NCBI GenBank assembly: GCA_030407005.1
Contig: JAUDYN010000002.1
Span: 2,480,001 to 2,544,000, forward strand
From: Desarmillaria ectypa
Lineage: Eukaryota; Basidiomycota; Agaricomycetes; Agaricales; Physalacriaceae
DNA length: 64,000 nucleotides
Direction: 5' to 3'
Shown: one piece after another, positions 33,417 to 46,955 of the stretch
Layout: every line of letters starts with the position of its first letter
Numbering within the stretch: position 1 is the first letter of the stretch
Notes under the pieces: model-generated
The model's input: the letters and a program-made list of their open reading frames with translations, nothing else
Databases searched by the model: none
Told to the model about the DNA's origin: nothing
Position numbers and translations under genes: made by a program

Positions 33417-36400
33417 ATGGGTCACGATTCTCTTCGTATTGACACTGGTTTGCACAACAAGATCCCTCTCACGAGCGACGTTCCAGCAGACCGGTCGCCC
33501 ACAGTTCCGTCATTTCGATTATCGAGCTCTCCCAGCGAGAAGCCACCTCCTTCTCCGACAAGTATCGATGAGGCTCACCCTCGTAGCTTCCAGAAGACAT
33601 ATGGAACACGAAGCAATGAATCCCGAAAGCTTCTCGCCCATGTATTGGGCCAGCTCGCTAATAGGGTCATGCCTCCCAGCGTTTATGACATTGCAACCAC
33701 GACAGACCGGACCGGAGAGAAAGGGCTGAGCAGACTCCTCAAGGGTGGTGTGAAGCTCGGCTCTGGAAAGCCACAAGGCAGTAGGACACCAGGGGACGAA
33801 GTTGAAGACGCCGAAGTGGACAAGGACTTTACCCCAGACGTGACATTCGATTTTATGTCTCAATTGAAGGACGTGTTAATGATTTCCGTCCTCCGAGGAT
33901 GGCAGATATTTGACGAAGGGTATGAATTCTATGCCTTATGTGTTTGTTGCGCTAAAATGTATGTAGGAGTACAGATGTCAAAGCTGAACGTCAGCACAGT
34001 GGGAAAAGCTCTTCGCCGTTTCGAAGGTCAATAAATACCTTGAATCCTAGCGGAAAACGCTCTAGGTCACCATCCCCAGCGTCGCCGTCTGCTAATTTCG
34101 GAGGGCAGGTCCATTCAACTGAACTACTTTCTCAATGCGTATCCATTCTCTCCTCCGTGGTGTCAGAAGATTGCAGGTATAAGATAGCCTCGCCAAGGCC
34201 GTCGCGTCCTCCAAATGCTCTTCAGGCACTTACTTTGAAAGTCGCCCAGTTCCTCTTACATGTCCATCGTCGTAATCCTAAAGTGGTATCACAAATAGGA
34301 TTCGCCCTTATTCCCGCCTTCTACACGTTTCCACCCGAGATGTATGCGCGTCTTCTGGCATTTTTTGAAGAGTGTATCATACGTGGCATTTTAGATGACT
34401 TGCGTGAAGTCCAAGGACTTCAGGATGAAATATCTTTTCACGGTAGGGTTCTCAACTCGATTTCGACATATCTGTGGCACTGACTCTGACATATTTATAG
34501 CTCCAGAAGCTTTTGATGAATTTTTGGATGCTCCGGTAGTCTCTATCAGAGTGGATACAGCAGAGGACGAAAGTGATATGGAGCATCAAACGAAGCCGAA
34601 GTGGGTTCCTTGGACAGACGTGGTCTCCTCTCGCATCCTCAGCATTTTGTCTACGAACGCGCCTTTACAGCCGCCCTCAGTCTACTTTTTGGCATCAATA
34701 ACTCCCCCCCTCTTGGCCGCTATATTGGACAACATTGACTTTGGTCTTGACTCAGCAGCACCCATCGATGTTCTGCACCGGTTGCACCGGCTCGTAGATC
34801 TCCTTGTCACAGTCAAAGTAGACGCCTATCTGGATCTACTCGAGGTAGTTGCCTATCACTCTCCGAAATCCAGGCACGCCGCCGTAAGTATGCTATCCGC
34901 ATTCTGGCCGAAAGGAATGGGTCACGCCATAATCAGTAGGCCACTTGCAAGTTCTGCATATCTGGCCAACTCTCCATCTATGAGAGACTTGCTTCAAGAT
35001 CATCCTTATGACCACCAGTTCTTGCCGTGGCGTTTTACCACCAGCCCCCGATATCCCCAGAATGACTGCCGTTCTTGCAATAGTCCAATCGATGGATTCG
35101 GGCTCTTGTGTCCTTTTTGCACTTGTGCCATTCATTTCGATTGCTACGACTATCCAAATGGGTGCCATCTTGCCAAGTACTCTACAACGTCGGGCGCGAG
35201 CGTGCAGAAGGTGGCGTTGTATCGTTTCTCATACCTGTTGTCCAACAGACGAGATCATGGTGTTTGGACGCTTCGAAAGCGTGGCCATACATTTCGATAT
35301 GTCAATTTATTCACGCTCTGTCTTTGTTCAGCATGTCGGCAGCCTTTGTGGGGGTGCATAGCGCAGGGACTCAGATGTACCTCTTGTCTTCAATTTGTCC
35401 ACGTTCGTTGCGCATCCTCTCATACCCTGTCGGGGTGTCATTACTATGAGTATGACCCAAGCTACATGATAATCGAGTGGAACGCACTCCGACAGTCCTG
35501 TGTCGACTTTTACGAAGATATACTTTCGTTATCTGAGGAGCAGCTTCGGGGAAGATGTTTTGAGGAAACATCTGTCATGGCCTCTATACTTTGGACTCAG
35601 CTACAGCTGCTGAATAATGGTGTTGCCCTCGGATCCATTCTCATCACTCACAATGGTAGGGCCGCTGGAGAGTTGACATCACACAAAGTAGCTGAATTTG
35701 AACTCCATCGCGTCCTGCAGGCATGCGAAGATCTGATGTTGCAAGATGTTCTAGCAGTGTCTGTTGCTACAGAGGACTATTTGCGAGACAATGGTCTGCA
35801 GCGATCTGAATATTCAATCTTGTTTGATTGGTCCAACCTCATTTACATCACTACGACGATAAAATCCCCTGCAGAAAACCGTGCCTTGGGCCCTTCAGCC
35901 AGCCAATCGTCCCTTCTGACCGTTACTCAACCCGATGTATTATCTGCTATTAGGGAGTCGCCAGACCATCCATTTGAGATGCTACCCTTATCACACATGC
36001 GGGATGTTCTCGGAAGGGACTTCAATCTGCATCCAGACGCAATAGCCAAGTATTTGTTGACATACCTCCATCACTTAGGATTTTTCGAGCGCGTAGACAG
36101 ACACCCGACCCTCTTCGATGATAATCCAAACGTGAATAACATCTCATGTAGTTTCCCCCTTCCCCTTGGTCTCGACTTATCCACGGATGTGGAAACTCTT
36201 TTTGCATCGGTGGAAGCATGTCTTTCAGATCTCGATCTATCTGTCAACGAAGCGGGTTTCCTTCTCCTCAGCAGGCGTCTCTGGCCCAATGGTATGGCGT
36301 CAGAGTATGCGGTAAGGCGGCTGACACAGGCCATCATTTCGTGGGTTTTTGCCGAGGTGAGCTGTAGCATGTTTGTTCAACGGTATAAATATTAATAATA

Positions 36401-39400
36401 TCAAGGATGACAACCTTGCTACGATACTTCGTGACTATGTCGCGAAGCAGCAAAACCTTCCTGGTGTTCGAATGGTGGACGATGCTGACCCTTGGCCTGA
36501 GGTTCGGACTTTGCGGCATGTCCCACCAGGTTCTGTCCATAACGGTGGTGACTATGTAACGGCCAGGCGATCATTGTTATCTCATTACGCCATTCCATGG
36601 CTATTGGCTTTACACAACGAAGACGCGGAGAATTATGGGATGCTACTATACGAGACTTCTATTCAGCTGGCACAAACATCTCTTTCTGCTGACCTGCTAG
36701 TCACTCCTTCCCCTAATTCATCACCACCGAAATCAACAGATGTCGTTACGTACCATTGTGATGCTCGTGATGCTCAATATTTCGACAGATTGCTCCGTCT
36801 CATTATGCGTCTTTCTCAACATTCAGTGACTTTCACAATCTTTGACGATTTATTTGTGCGTTGGTTAGAGGCAGTATCAGCTTCAAATCGTTTCGAAGAG
36901 GTATGTTTCTCGTCCTATTTTTAGAGCATTCAGTTAAATCTGTTCCTTTTCACTCAAGCCTATACTGTCACTCAGTCGTCTGTTCGCACGGGATGTCCAG
37001 GAGTCAACTTCAAGAGCGAGTGTATTCGATTCCACAGTGGGTCGGGATGGTAGCGACGCTACCATAGACCCCTGGCGCCGGGTCATCAGTGTTTCCGCTG
37101 AGAATAAAGCTGGTCTTCTACGCAGCCTGCGGTGGATATACGTCTTTGCACGGTCGGGTGTCGACGTGCCTATCCAAACGTATTTTCACTTCACCACTTT
37201 GATGGAAAAGTTCCAGACGACAGTTACCGAGTCACTTTCATTCGTCAAGACCGTAATGTCATCAACGTGGCAAAGGCCAACAAGCCGTTTTGAAATCCAA
37301 GATATGTTTGCCAAACTTCACACTCGTCTTATGCCGGAGGTTTTGCAGACTCTTTCTGGGGGAGCACATATCAAAGACGCGTACGGTTTCGGTCACTTGC
37401 TCTGGCTCATCGCTTCTGACGTAGGTATAGGCTTGACTTCATTCGTCAGACATTGGCTACATGCTTGCTGCTGTACGGCTGCAACCGAACCAAGGTTGTG
37501 GAACTGGGAATGGTCTACAATGATGAGATCAAAGACATGCCTTCTCGGTTATTTTTCTAGCATTCATGTTAAGTCATTGTTTGACTTACCTTAATTTCAG
37601 GCGCAAAATCAACATCCGCAGCTCGATAGTTTCCGATCCTATTATTGTACCTTCAAATTTCATGGGGGCCATTAATCGATATATGAGTGCCGATGTCGAT
37701 GATGTTTCCTGCTTGATAGCGAAGTTTTTCCACATGTTCCTTATGTGCTCACCGTATTTTGAACCTCATGAAGTGGACAATTTTATCCTCAAGAATGGAA
37801 GCATGCTATGCAATTGGTAACTTTCGTATCAATCCTGTCCTGGGCAGTCACCAACGGATCCTCAGCGCTTGGCAGTTGTACGGAATTCTTCGGCCCGAAA
37901 TCTCTGCCCTCAGGGCCTCGTTTTTTTTGCGAATTCTAGTCGTGGACATCCAACCTTTTCAGCATATCCTGAAGAGGGTCTTCAGCGCCGAAGGTGATTG
38001 GGAGCTTAGGTTTTTAATCATTACCCTTATCTGCGTAACAACTTGACTCATTGCATGTACTTCTCAGGCTAGAGGGTATTGCTCGCCTATTTCGCATGAT
38101 CTTGGATTCCCCGAGTCCAGACTTCCAGGTCGAGGGTAGGCAGTGGAAGTCGAACGTTGGCGACGTGTTCTACTACTTTTTTACTTCACTTTGGGCAGAC
38201 AAAAAAGTTTGTGTCCTTCATCTCCTCTCAACACGATTGCATAATTCCCATGTAGGAAGAAATACGGCTCTCAGTTGACACATTAGTTTCCAACATGCTC
38301 GCGGTGCATTTTAATGCGATATCCTCCTGTTGGGACGAAGTTCTGTGCAAGTCACCAATCGAAGAACGTATCAAACTGGTGTCGTTCCTGATACAGTTGC
38401 GATCGCATTTTCCCACTTGGCAGGGTACTGTAGTTTCCTCTTTGAATCACCATTGTAACTTACCAGGTGAACCCAGTGGTGTCTTGGGAGGTCATTATCG
38501 AAACACTTCTCGAAGATCAGTATGATGAAAAGGAAAGCAGCGACGGGCCTGCTGCTGCGCACCTGGCAAGTCTCTTCCTTTCTATTTGAATGCCGATTGA
38601 TCATGTCTTGTGGCAGTCTATGTATGGTCTGTCTTCTAAGGATGACATATCGCCCGATGGGCCCGCAGCTCCATCTGATACTGCACTTCTTCGTGTAAGC
38701 GTTTGATCTCTGACAATGTCTTCCTGACTTTCCTAACTTAGAGCACCTAGGCCTCTATCCTGCATCTGAGTCTGAGCATGATTGCAGGAGGTATCAAGAT
38801 AGAATACAATGACGTGCTTCGTATCAAGCACCACTTGGTTAGAGCCTTCGGGTTCGATAAGGTTGCATTGGCACCTACATCGAATGGGCATACCTTCTTC
38901 GTCGAGTTTGGCGAAACCGAAGAGATACCAGAACTCGCATATCCTTGTGTGACGGAGCTGACTGTGGTTTTGGACGCTCATCATGTCCTGAATTTGAACT
39001 CAATCAGCACGGGGATACAAGAAAGTGCTGATAGCACCACTCCTCTACTAATAGGTGCACCCTACGTAGATGTATGTTTGGGTCTATTCTGCACGGTTAG
39101 AGATCTAGAGTCGTTACCGGTTCTGGTCCTCAAGAGCATGATTGAAGCCCTAGGCATCGTCATTTACAAGCACAATTTCGAAAAGGTTTACCTTCGACAT
39201 TTACAGCAGATTCTGCGGAGGGCAGTTTCGCGTGCTTTGGAGCTTCTTCTTCTGGATATCAATTACGAATGTCGACAATTGGCGCTCTCTGTTGTCCAAG
39301 CGTATATTAAGCGATGGCACGGGTCCATTCGTTCTTTTGTTCAGTAAGTTCACTTTTGCCGCCAGAAACTACTCTCATTCACCATGCAGTTTTGCAATTG

Positions 39401-41387
39401 AACAGGTGGCGAAGCTCATTGCTTCGCAAAGTCACCTTTCTCAGGATGCCCTAGTGGCTCAAGGCAAAGCTTTCATTGAATCTACCCTTGTAACGTAAGT
39501 CAAGCATCTTCCTGCTCCCATATCGAGATAATGTCGCGCCTATAAACAGATATTGTAACAACGGAATATTTACTGGACTCATCCGAGTGCGTATGCAATT
39601 TCCTTGTCAAAACTTCCATTCACTTCCTCCTTAGCGCGATCTGGATCCTGAAATCTTTGTGATCCTGAAGCAGGTTGCCGATGCGAATGCCAAGGCCTCG
39701 CCTAAACCTTCCTCTAATCTGCGTGAATCCTTGCTGCGGGACACACTTCCTAGGGCGGTAGAGACGGACCAAGCTGCCTTCCAAGCTCTGTTAAAGAACT
39801 TACAGAGTTTCATAGAGGTGGTATACCATCAAGGATACTCACTTGATTTAATGTCATGTCGGTTCAGTGTTTTGCCTCTCTTACTTTATAAGGCTGACAG
39901 GAAGTCTAGTTGTGGGTCAACATTTGGTTCACCTCGCTCGTCGTAGTTCAGAATGGGCTTCCAATGCCATCAATCCTTCTCCGTTACTCTCTATCGCGAC
40001 TATACTAATTCAGCATAACAAATCTCAAAGTCGAGTTCGTGGAATCTTGTTGAGCAGGTGTCGTTTAAGACTGACACACATTGTAATAGGATATGTTGAC
40101 ATATACGGATGCCATCCTTCGAATCACACTGACCAGGTTGGCTGTTGATGAAGCCTGTCTTTCTAAACTCATCCAAGTAACTGCCACTCTCTATCGGAAA
40201 ACACAATTAACGGACCCTGTGCCTCCGAATGCAATTATCGCCGTTGTCCTCGAATTGTTATCTGACGGGCTCCGTATGAAGGTCCGCGTTCTACCGATAA
40301 CGTTGAAAGCAATGCTTGAAGTATGTGGCTGCTGTCCTTTCGCAGGATTGATGAACCCTGAACTTTAATAGGCTGTAATGACAACGGAGATCGCTGGGCA
40401 TACGACCCCCGCTGTTCTGTATCATCAACAATTTGCGACTATAGCTGATAACGGCTTCCACTTCCTGCAGAACCATGTGTGGACAGATATACGCTCCGAT
40501 AGTGACTATTCGGCGTCTCTGACAACAGGAAAATTCATACTGCAAGCGGCTACATATGATCCAAGTGTCATGACCAGAGTTGTTGAACAAACTGTTGAGG
40601 TCAGTCGTGTACAATATGCCCTCACAGACTCTGATTTTACATTATAGCGGTCTTCACGACATTATATGACTGTCCGGGCGTGGAACGTACTCGTTTTATC
40701 TGCACTAATGGATCCATCTGAAAATTGGATCACGCTCATGTATATGCAGCTTCCAACGTTCTCTTCTGCGTACCAGGCTACTCTTAGAGGATACCTACAA
40801 GCATGTCCAAGTCCTCCGGAATCTGCAATAACGGACATCAATCATGCATACGTGGCCATCAAATTATGGCTTATGTTGGCGCAGAAACGGGCTGTGAAAG
40901 AGGACGAAGGTTCCATATCTGCGTTCATGGTCTGGAACGAACTGTGGCCCCCGTTCGAGAGTCTTGTCAACGTCTTTGAAGCGGAAGTGCAAGTAGGCTT
41001 GTCAATGGTAAGCATCTTCAACAACCAAAAGACGGCGGACCAGTTTACGAAGCATACAGACGCTGGCCATGCTCACCTGGTCGACAGTTGCTGAACTGTT
41101 TCTTTTCATTCGAGCGCTGCATAGCCCTGTGGCTTCGGAGTTGGCATCACACATTAGCCTGCTAAAGCGATTGAAGAACCTTGGTCGGGGGGAAGCGCAT
41201 ACGTCCAAAGTACACCTCTATTTCATGTTGCTCAATTAAGTCTCACCATAGTTTTATGCAGCTACTACGAGCATTGCGCAGCATGTCCGAACCACCTCCA
41301 GAAATTCCTATAGGTAGTCATATCAATCAGGCGGCGAAGGATCTCATCGCAGCGGAGAAACTGAGGATCTTAGAGGCAAGGAGATAA
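33417..41387 (+). CDS. Giant helical-repeat-like protein with tandem C1-type zinc motifs (function unknown)
   Basis: An unbroken chain of exons, all plus strand and separated by introns of about 50 nt, runs for 8 kb. It implies a protein of a little over 2,000 aa. The N-terminus MGHDSLRIDTGLHNKIPLTS is followed by Ser/Pro-rich sequence and then mostly helical, leucine-rich sequence (QALTLKVAQFLLHVHRRNP, LHRLVDLLVTVKVDAYLDL), as in HEAT/ARM scaffolds. At 35067-35166: C-x2-C-x10-C-x2-C-x4-H-x2-C-x6-C (DCRSC, LCPFC, HFDC). At about 35287-35436: H-x12-C-x2-C-x13-C-x2-C-x4-H-x2-C-x8-C (CSAC, RCTSC, HVRC), very close to the phorbol-ester/DAG C1 pattern. The C-terminus is AAEKLRILEARR with a stop at 41385-41387. 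It contains no catalytic motif, no kinase and no obvious membrane span. An UNC80-like channel-complex scaffold is a hypothesis only. It could in principle be two genes, but I see no internal promoter or stop-start junction. Confidence 0.7.
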
Positions 41388-41518
41388 CCGAGATCAGGTA
41401 GAAGTGGGACATAGTATATGTAGAATACGGCAAGATTGGGGATAGTCTAACGAAGACATATTAGGACAACATCGAAGAACCTCCAGTACAATCACACACC
41501 TAGCTACGATACTCATGA

Positions 41519-41901
41519 TTAAGCAGTGCGTAGCCGGGCCTTTTGAGCCTGTTTTCGCTTCTCTTTGATGACGGTGGACCCTATGAAGAAGCCAATGACT
41601 GATAGACCAATGACGAGGATGAAGGCAGGTAGCCGGACAGCCCATTCTCTAGCAGGGAAGAAACCGTGTATTTGACTGGCAGGATCGAAAAAGGGCTGAT
41701 TTGCTGCTGAGTATATGAAAGAGAGAAACAAAAACGCCACGCACGAGCAATATTGCCCAAGTTGTATAATACGTGAACACAACGGCTGCTGCCAGCAGCA
41801 TTGCCCCTCCCAGTGCTTTATCGCTTGTTCCCTGCAATCAGAATCAGAAATCTTCAGCTTCGACTATAACAGCAGAGAGAGGCTGGTATAGGTCACACCA
41901 T
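41519..41901 (-). CDS. DPM2: Dolichol-phosphate mannose synthase regulatory subunit Dpm2
   Basis: ER membrane protein that stabilises the catalytic Dpm1 and helps dolichol-phosphate binding for N-glycans, O-mannose and GPI anchors. Two helices: GAMLLAAAVVFTYYTTWAIL and LPAFILVIGLSVIGFFIGS, joined by PFFDPASQIHGFFPAREWAV, then a basic tail EKRKQAQKARLRTA. About 88 aa, the usual family size. The first coding exon seems to be the ATG alone (41899-41901), followed at once by a donor GTGTGA (intron 41832-41898) and an exon opening GGA ACA AGC GAT. This yields MGTSDKALGG, the family N-terminus. The second intron (donor GTGCGT) ends before CCCTTTTTCGAT. Divergent from TRS120 (172 bp). Confidence 0.9.
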
Positions 41902-42073
41902 TGGAGTATGAACGTGGAAGTAAAGTTGATCGAGTGACCAAAGCAAGCAACGCGTTGACCCGGTTCCCACCACTTTCACCGACAAAAAAGGTCCAGCTGC
42001 ATCCTATCCTTGTTATCTCTATCGTCGTTGTGAGCAGCGGTATCCGTCCCAGGAGGGTCTTGACGCTCGTCGC

Positions 42074-45000
42074 ATGGATACCCATGTCTTTGCCTCATTA
42101 GCGCATGTCAAAATCCTATTAGTACCAGTTGGCTCCATATCTCAGCCGACCTTCGACAAATATGTCGCAGAAATTCGCAACTTCGAGTCCATTAGACTTG
42201 GGGATATACCAGTGGATAGCAAAGACGAGAGAGGTGCGTATCGACGACATATATACCGAGGAACACAATTCCCATTGCAAATCTAGCTCGGTTCATGCCC
42301 AACCCTCTCTCGACGGGTCATCTCCATTTGAGCTTCCTAACCCATCCGCCTCCTACTTCACATATACCCCTTTCGTTGTTGCGGCCCTCTCATTTCCCAC
42401 TGGCCGTTATTGGTATCGTCTCATGTGCACCTGAGGACACACTTCCTTCTGTCCTTGCCCAGTTCCATAGCACCCTACTCGACCTCTTTCCAGCGGACTT
42501 CACGTTCCCTCTTGCTAGGAGCTGTTTTGTTTTTGAAGAGGGTGACGGCAACAATAGCACGAATCTGGGTGACAGTCTTCCAGGTTTAGCCGTCATTCCA
42601 AGCGTGATGGGCAATAAGAAGATATACCTTGGTACGCTTATAGCCGATTTGTGTTCGAATGTCCTGGGTGAATTCGGAGTACTTGTACGCCTCATCATTC
42701 TCCGTTGTTGGCTTAGCTTAACAGAAAGGCGTAGGTTCAAGCTCTCGAAAGTCCATTGGGAAATGAATATCTCAACTCATCACTCTTACCGGTCCTCCCT
42801 CCGTTGTCGGAACTCCCCACGCCGTTGAATGGGAATCGAATACGTGATTCTTTACCGCCTCTGTCGTCACACAACAGTGTGCCCGACATGTCAAAGTCTG
42901 GATTCACCCTAGCGTCATCTCCTACCATGAAACGAACATCGTCTGCAGGCCATCGACAATCCACACTAACAGTTCCTGCCTCAAAGAAGCGTTTGAGCAG
43001 TATCGGCGCTGTCTCATCTCCTGGACGATTGTTCAAAGTCTTAGGTGATTTCTTCACCCTTGCAGGCAGAACAGAAGACGCCTGTGTATGGTAGGCCTTT
43101 TAACTGGTTTTTGCTCTCATGTTTTCATTGGCAACAGGTATACTGAATCCCTTCAACTGTTCAGAGCGACGCCCGATCCAGTGTGGCAAGCTTCCGCTTT
43201 AGAGGGTCTCGCCTCGATATCTATCCTTGATTCATGGTCGGCCGGACATGGACTAGTCTGTTCATCTCGTTTTTGGTATTCTTTCTCTGACTTTCCTACA
43301 CCAGCAAACATCCACAAGCGCCACCACCCGTGATCCTTGGGCTGATGTCGCCGACAAGCTGACCCAAGCAACCGCGCTATATTACAAGACACCTATCGCC
43401 GACATGGACCATCACTCACTTGTTGCTTATCTTTATTGCTGTTGCGTACTTCGACATTCTTCTCTTCTTTTCTCTGTGTGGTCCGCCAAAGGATGGGGCC
43501 CGCTTGCTTTTACAACCATGTTACAACCTGGAACGACACCTTACCTCCCGCCTACGATATCCCATGAAGACCGTAATTCATGGTCACATTTAGAACGATT
43601 AAGTTCAATTTCGGGTATATCTCGCATATCTATCGCCTCTGTTATTGCTCAAGCTCATGGTCCCTGGTTGTTACACTTGGATGCTAGGGAACGAATTGGC
43701 GTTTTGGAAGCGATGGCTGCCTTGTATTCCTGCTTGGGGTTCAGGCGAAAAGAGGCATACATCTTGCGAGAGGTTCTTGGCTGTATCCTTGACTTGATTG
43801 TCTGTGGTAGAGATGAGGATGGTATTGCTACGGCGTCGTATAGTCCTGGTGAAGGTGCACAGACTTCAACGACAAATGCTGCTATGTCGCCAGTACCAAA
43901 CAGCGCTCAGGTTGGAGTGAGGGTGAACGAAAGTACAGAGGGAAATCACAGCATTTTGAAGCTTCTCACTCACCTTTGCAAGATTCTCGGTATCGATTTA
44001 AATGCTGTAAGGATTGTTGATGCGGACAGCGCTTCGGCGTCTTACTCAACAGATGCCAATGAGCCAGATAACGACTATCAAATCCGAGAGCCCTTCGGCT
44101 GGCCTGAGCTGCAGGTTGGCGTTGTCAGAGAAGCGGTGGCCGTTGCAGAAGCCTTACCAGGTTAGTGCGCAAAATTGTAAACCATTTTATGTACTTCTTG
44201 TTTTAGATTATCTGGCCGTTGCTCGATTTGCCTTGTCTTCTCTGAAGACTCTTCAAGACGTGCTGGAAGTTGGCGATCAATACCATTTTTATAAGACTGC
44301 TACGAATGCATTGTCAACAGCACGGCGACGGGGAGACACTAGACCTGTGGAATACTGGACAGGGAATCCCATCACCAGCATCTCTGTGGCGCCGTATGTA
44401 TGAGTTCTAGCTTCCGAGACGGAGTCTAATTTCGAATCTACTAGGCTGCCTCTTATCCGTCTACCAAACGAGAAGCCCATATCTGCCCTTCGGCCAAGGT
44501 CCAGTGGAGTGAACCCAATTCTCACTGGAGCTAGAAACCCTTTCCTCTATAATCCTCGACAAGCAGCATTTGGTCAAGTGAGTTAATGCCCCATATCTCA
44601 CATTGGTACTGACCTCATTCCCCCAGCCGAGTCAAACTATGGTCGTACAGAATGAAGTACTTGAATTCGTGATCGAGCTCCAGAACCCCCACATTTTTAA
44701 TCTTGAACTCGATTCTCTTTCTCTCAGGTTCGTAGATGTTGATCATTCTTCTTTCGCGTATTTAAGATCCAAGCAGTACCACCGGTGTACCATTTGAATC
44801 CATGCCAACGCGAGTATTGATTCCCCCTGAATCAAATTATCGTGTTGTTGTCTCTGGAAAGGCGACCCAAAGTGGCACACTGGCAATTCGGGGGTGCATC
44901 GTCCAAGCACCCGCAGGGGCCCCTCGCGAATTTGTCATTCCTCTTGTTACTGATGAAGAACTGGAGCGACGAGCGCGAAAACACGGGGCACTACAATGCG

Positions 45001-46744
45001 AGATGGGCCGGTCGAAATATTCTGGATTGGATGCATTCCCTTGGGAGAAGGTCTTGAAACGTGGGAGCACGCAATTGGCAAGATTGCCGTCGAGGTTGAG
45101 CCCCAGATTTTTGGAATGTAAAGTTGTTCCCGAACAGCCGCTTTTGCGCATCCGACGCACGTCAGTGACGCATGGGGCCCTGATGCTGTATGATGGAGAG
45201 AGGTGAGCTGGTTGTGTTTTTGCTGGGGCCAGTTCTGATTAAACATTAGGTCTACCATTCGATTGACAGTAGAGAATGTCTCCTCCCTACCAGTTGATTT
45301 CCTGAGATTGGTTTTTGATGATTCTACTATTGCCCCCGCCCAGCGGGCTCTCGCCGAAGGCTTCCTGTCTACCTTCGATACTTACGAAACGGAGTACAAT
45401 CTGATACATCGACCCCTATTCTCATGGAATGAGGGTGACAGCCGAACTATTGCTCCAGGCGGTAAACTAACATTGACTGTGCAGTGTTTGGGAAAGGTTG
45501 GATGGTATGCGGTTCTCTCAGCGAGGAAATCTTTCCCTAATCATGCTCTGCAGCACCAGCGGTACTATACACGCCACATATGCTTGCATCGAACGCAACT
45601 CGGAAACCCCTTCAGAAGTATTTCACACTCGTCAATTATCGTATCCGCTCATGGTCACCGTATATCATATGCTGGATTGCCAGGCGATGGACATTCTCCC
45701 ATTGCCTTTGCACGATGATGACAGTGGACCCGGTAAATCTCAATTGCCAAAGAGTGATATACCCGGCTGGTGTTTGTTCTCAATCGAAGTGAGAAATTCT
45801 TATGGGACACCATTCGAAGTGACTGTCGAGAGAGTACAGCAAGGTATCCTTCTACTGATGGGGTCAAGACTCGATGACTCACTCGCTGTTACAGACGCCG
45901 GATCTGCTAAAACCTCAAGCATCATCGCTCCTGGTTCCACTTCCCGGTCAGTGTACCCATTGAAGGTGTTCTGGCTTAGCTAAATTACGACACCGGTCGA
46001 CAGCCTTGTCATCCCTTTGAGAAAGTTTTTGTTGACCCAGCAGCATGTCTCCGAAACTATACCAACTTTGTCTGATAGACAATTCGTGCTCACCGAATCC
46101 AAGCTATCGGATGAGGAAGAACGAACCCAGAAGGAGCTCTTTTGGTACCGAGAGGAATTGTTCAAGTCACTACAGTGCCGATGGCGAGAGGTATGCTTGC
46201 ACTTACAATCTACTTATCATTCGTCACGTTGACGGTTTCTAGGTGGGTGGCACTCGGTCTGGCGATTTGTCATTACGACAGCAACGAATGACACTGTCGA
46301 TGCTGAATGCTTTGCGCACGGAAACTGCGAGGATTGACATGTCTTTGCTGACATTTGACGAGTTGGAGGTCCCTCATCGAAACGGCAAATATCATCCCCA
46401 CGCAAACGAGTTCGTACAGCTTCATATCAAAATTAAAAATCAATATGGTAGGAAGACTGGTGAATTTTGTGTAGAAATGCTGACGTATAACGACAGCCTC
46501 TCCGTTGACATTATCATTGGACCTAATTATGGAGCCTCCTGAGCATGTCATTTATGAAGGAGTCCTCAATGATATACCAGTGGGGGAACTGGAGAGCGAG
46601 GCCTCGTTCGACATCGCCATACCGTTGTGTTTCCTTGCCTATGGCCGCTTCACCATTTGGGCAACAGCTAACACGTTTGGAGGGAAAATTCGGGAAAGGG
46701 TTCAAGGTCTCACGCAGCTTACTGCCGTAGTTACAGAGGGATGA
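42074..46744 (+). CDS. TRS120: TRAPPII subunit Trs120 (TRAPPC9)
   Basis: Subunit of the TRAPPII tethering complex, the Rab11/Ypt31 exchange factor at the trans-Golgi. ATG 42074 gives MDTHVFASLAHVKILLVPVG, then RNFESIRLGDIPVDSKDER, FMPNPLSTGHLHLSFLTHPP and CFVFEEGDG, all characteristic of the Trs120 N-terminus. Middle exons carry PLNGNRIRDSLP, KVLGDFFTLAGRTEDACVW and HGPWLLHLDARERIGVLEAM. The C-terminal half has the beta-rich repeats of Trs120/TRAPPC9 (ELQNPHIFNLELDSLSLRF; LTVENVSSLPVDFLRLVF; SIEVRNSYGTPFEVTVERV; HIKIKNQYGRKTGEFCVEM). It ends RVQGLTQLTAVVTEG with a stop at 46742-46744. Roughly 15 introns; protein about 1,250-1,300 aa. Convergent with VPS55. Confidence 0.92.
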
Positions 46745-46955
46745 TACTGGGGTGCTGAAGGGACGTTATGGTCCCTCATAGTCCTCCAGGCGCTTTATTC
46801 AAGGAAGACCAAGTGTTGGCAGTTCTGAGAGAGCAGCCCGTGGTGTTCTACAGAGGAGACGTGTTCGTTCTATAGATTGAGCTTGCATAAGTAGTACACC
46901 GGTTATAGTATGACTCAACATCGCACTGCGAAGAGAGTCCCATCTCCGTATCATA

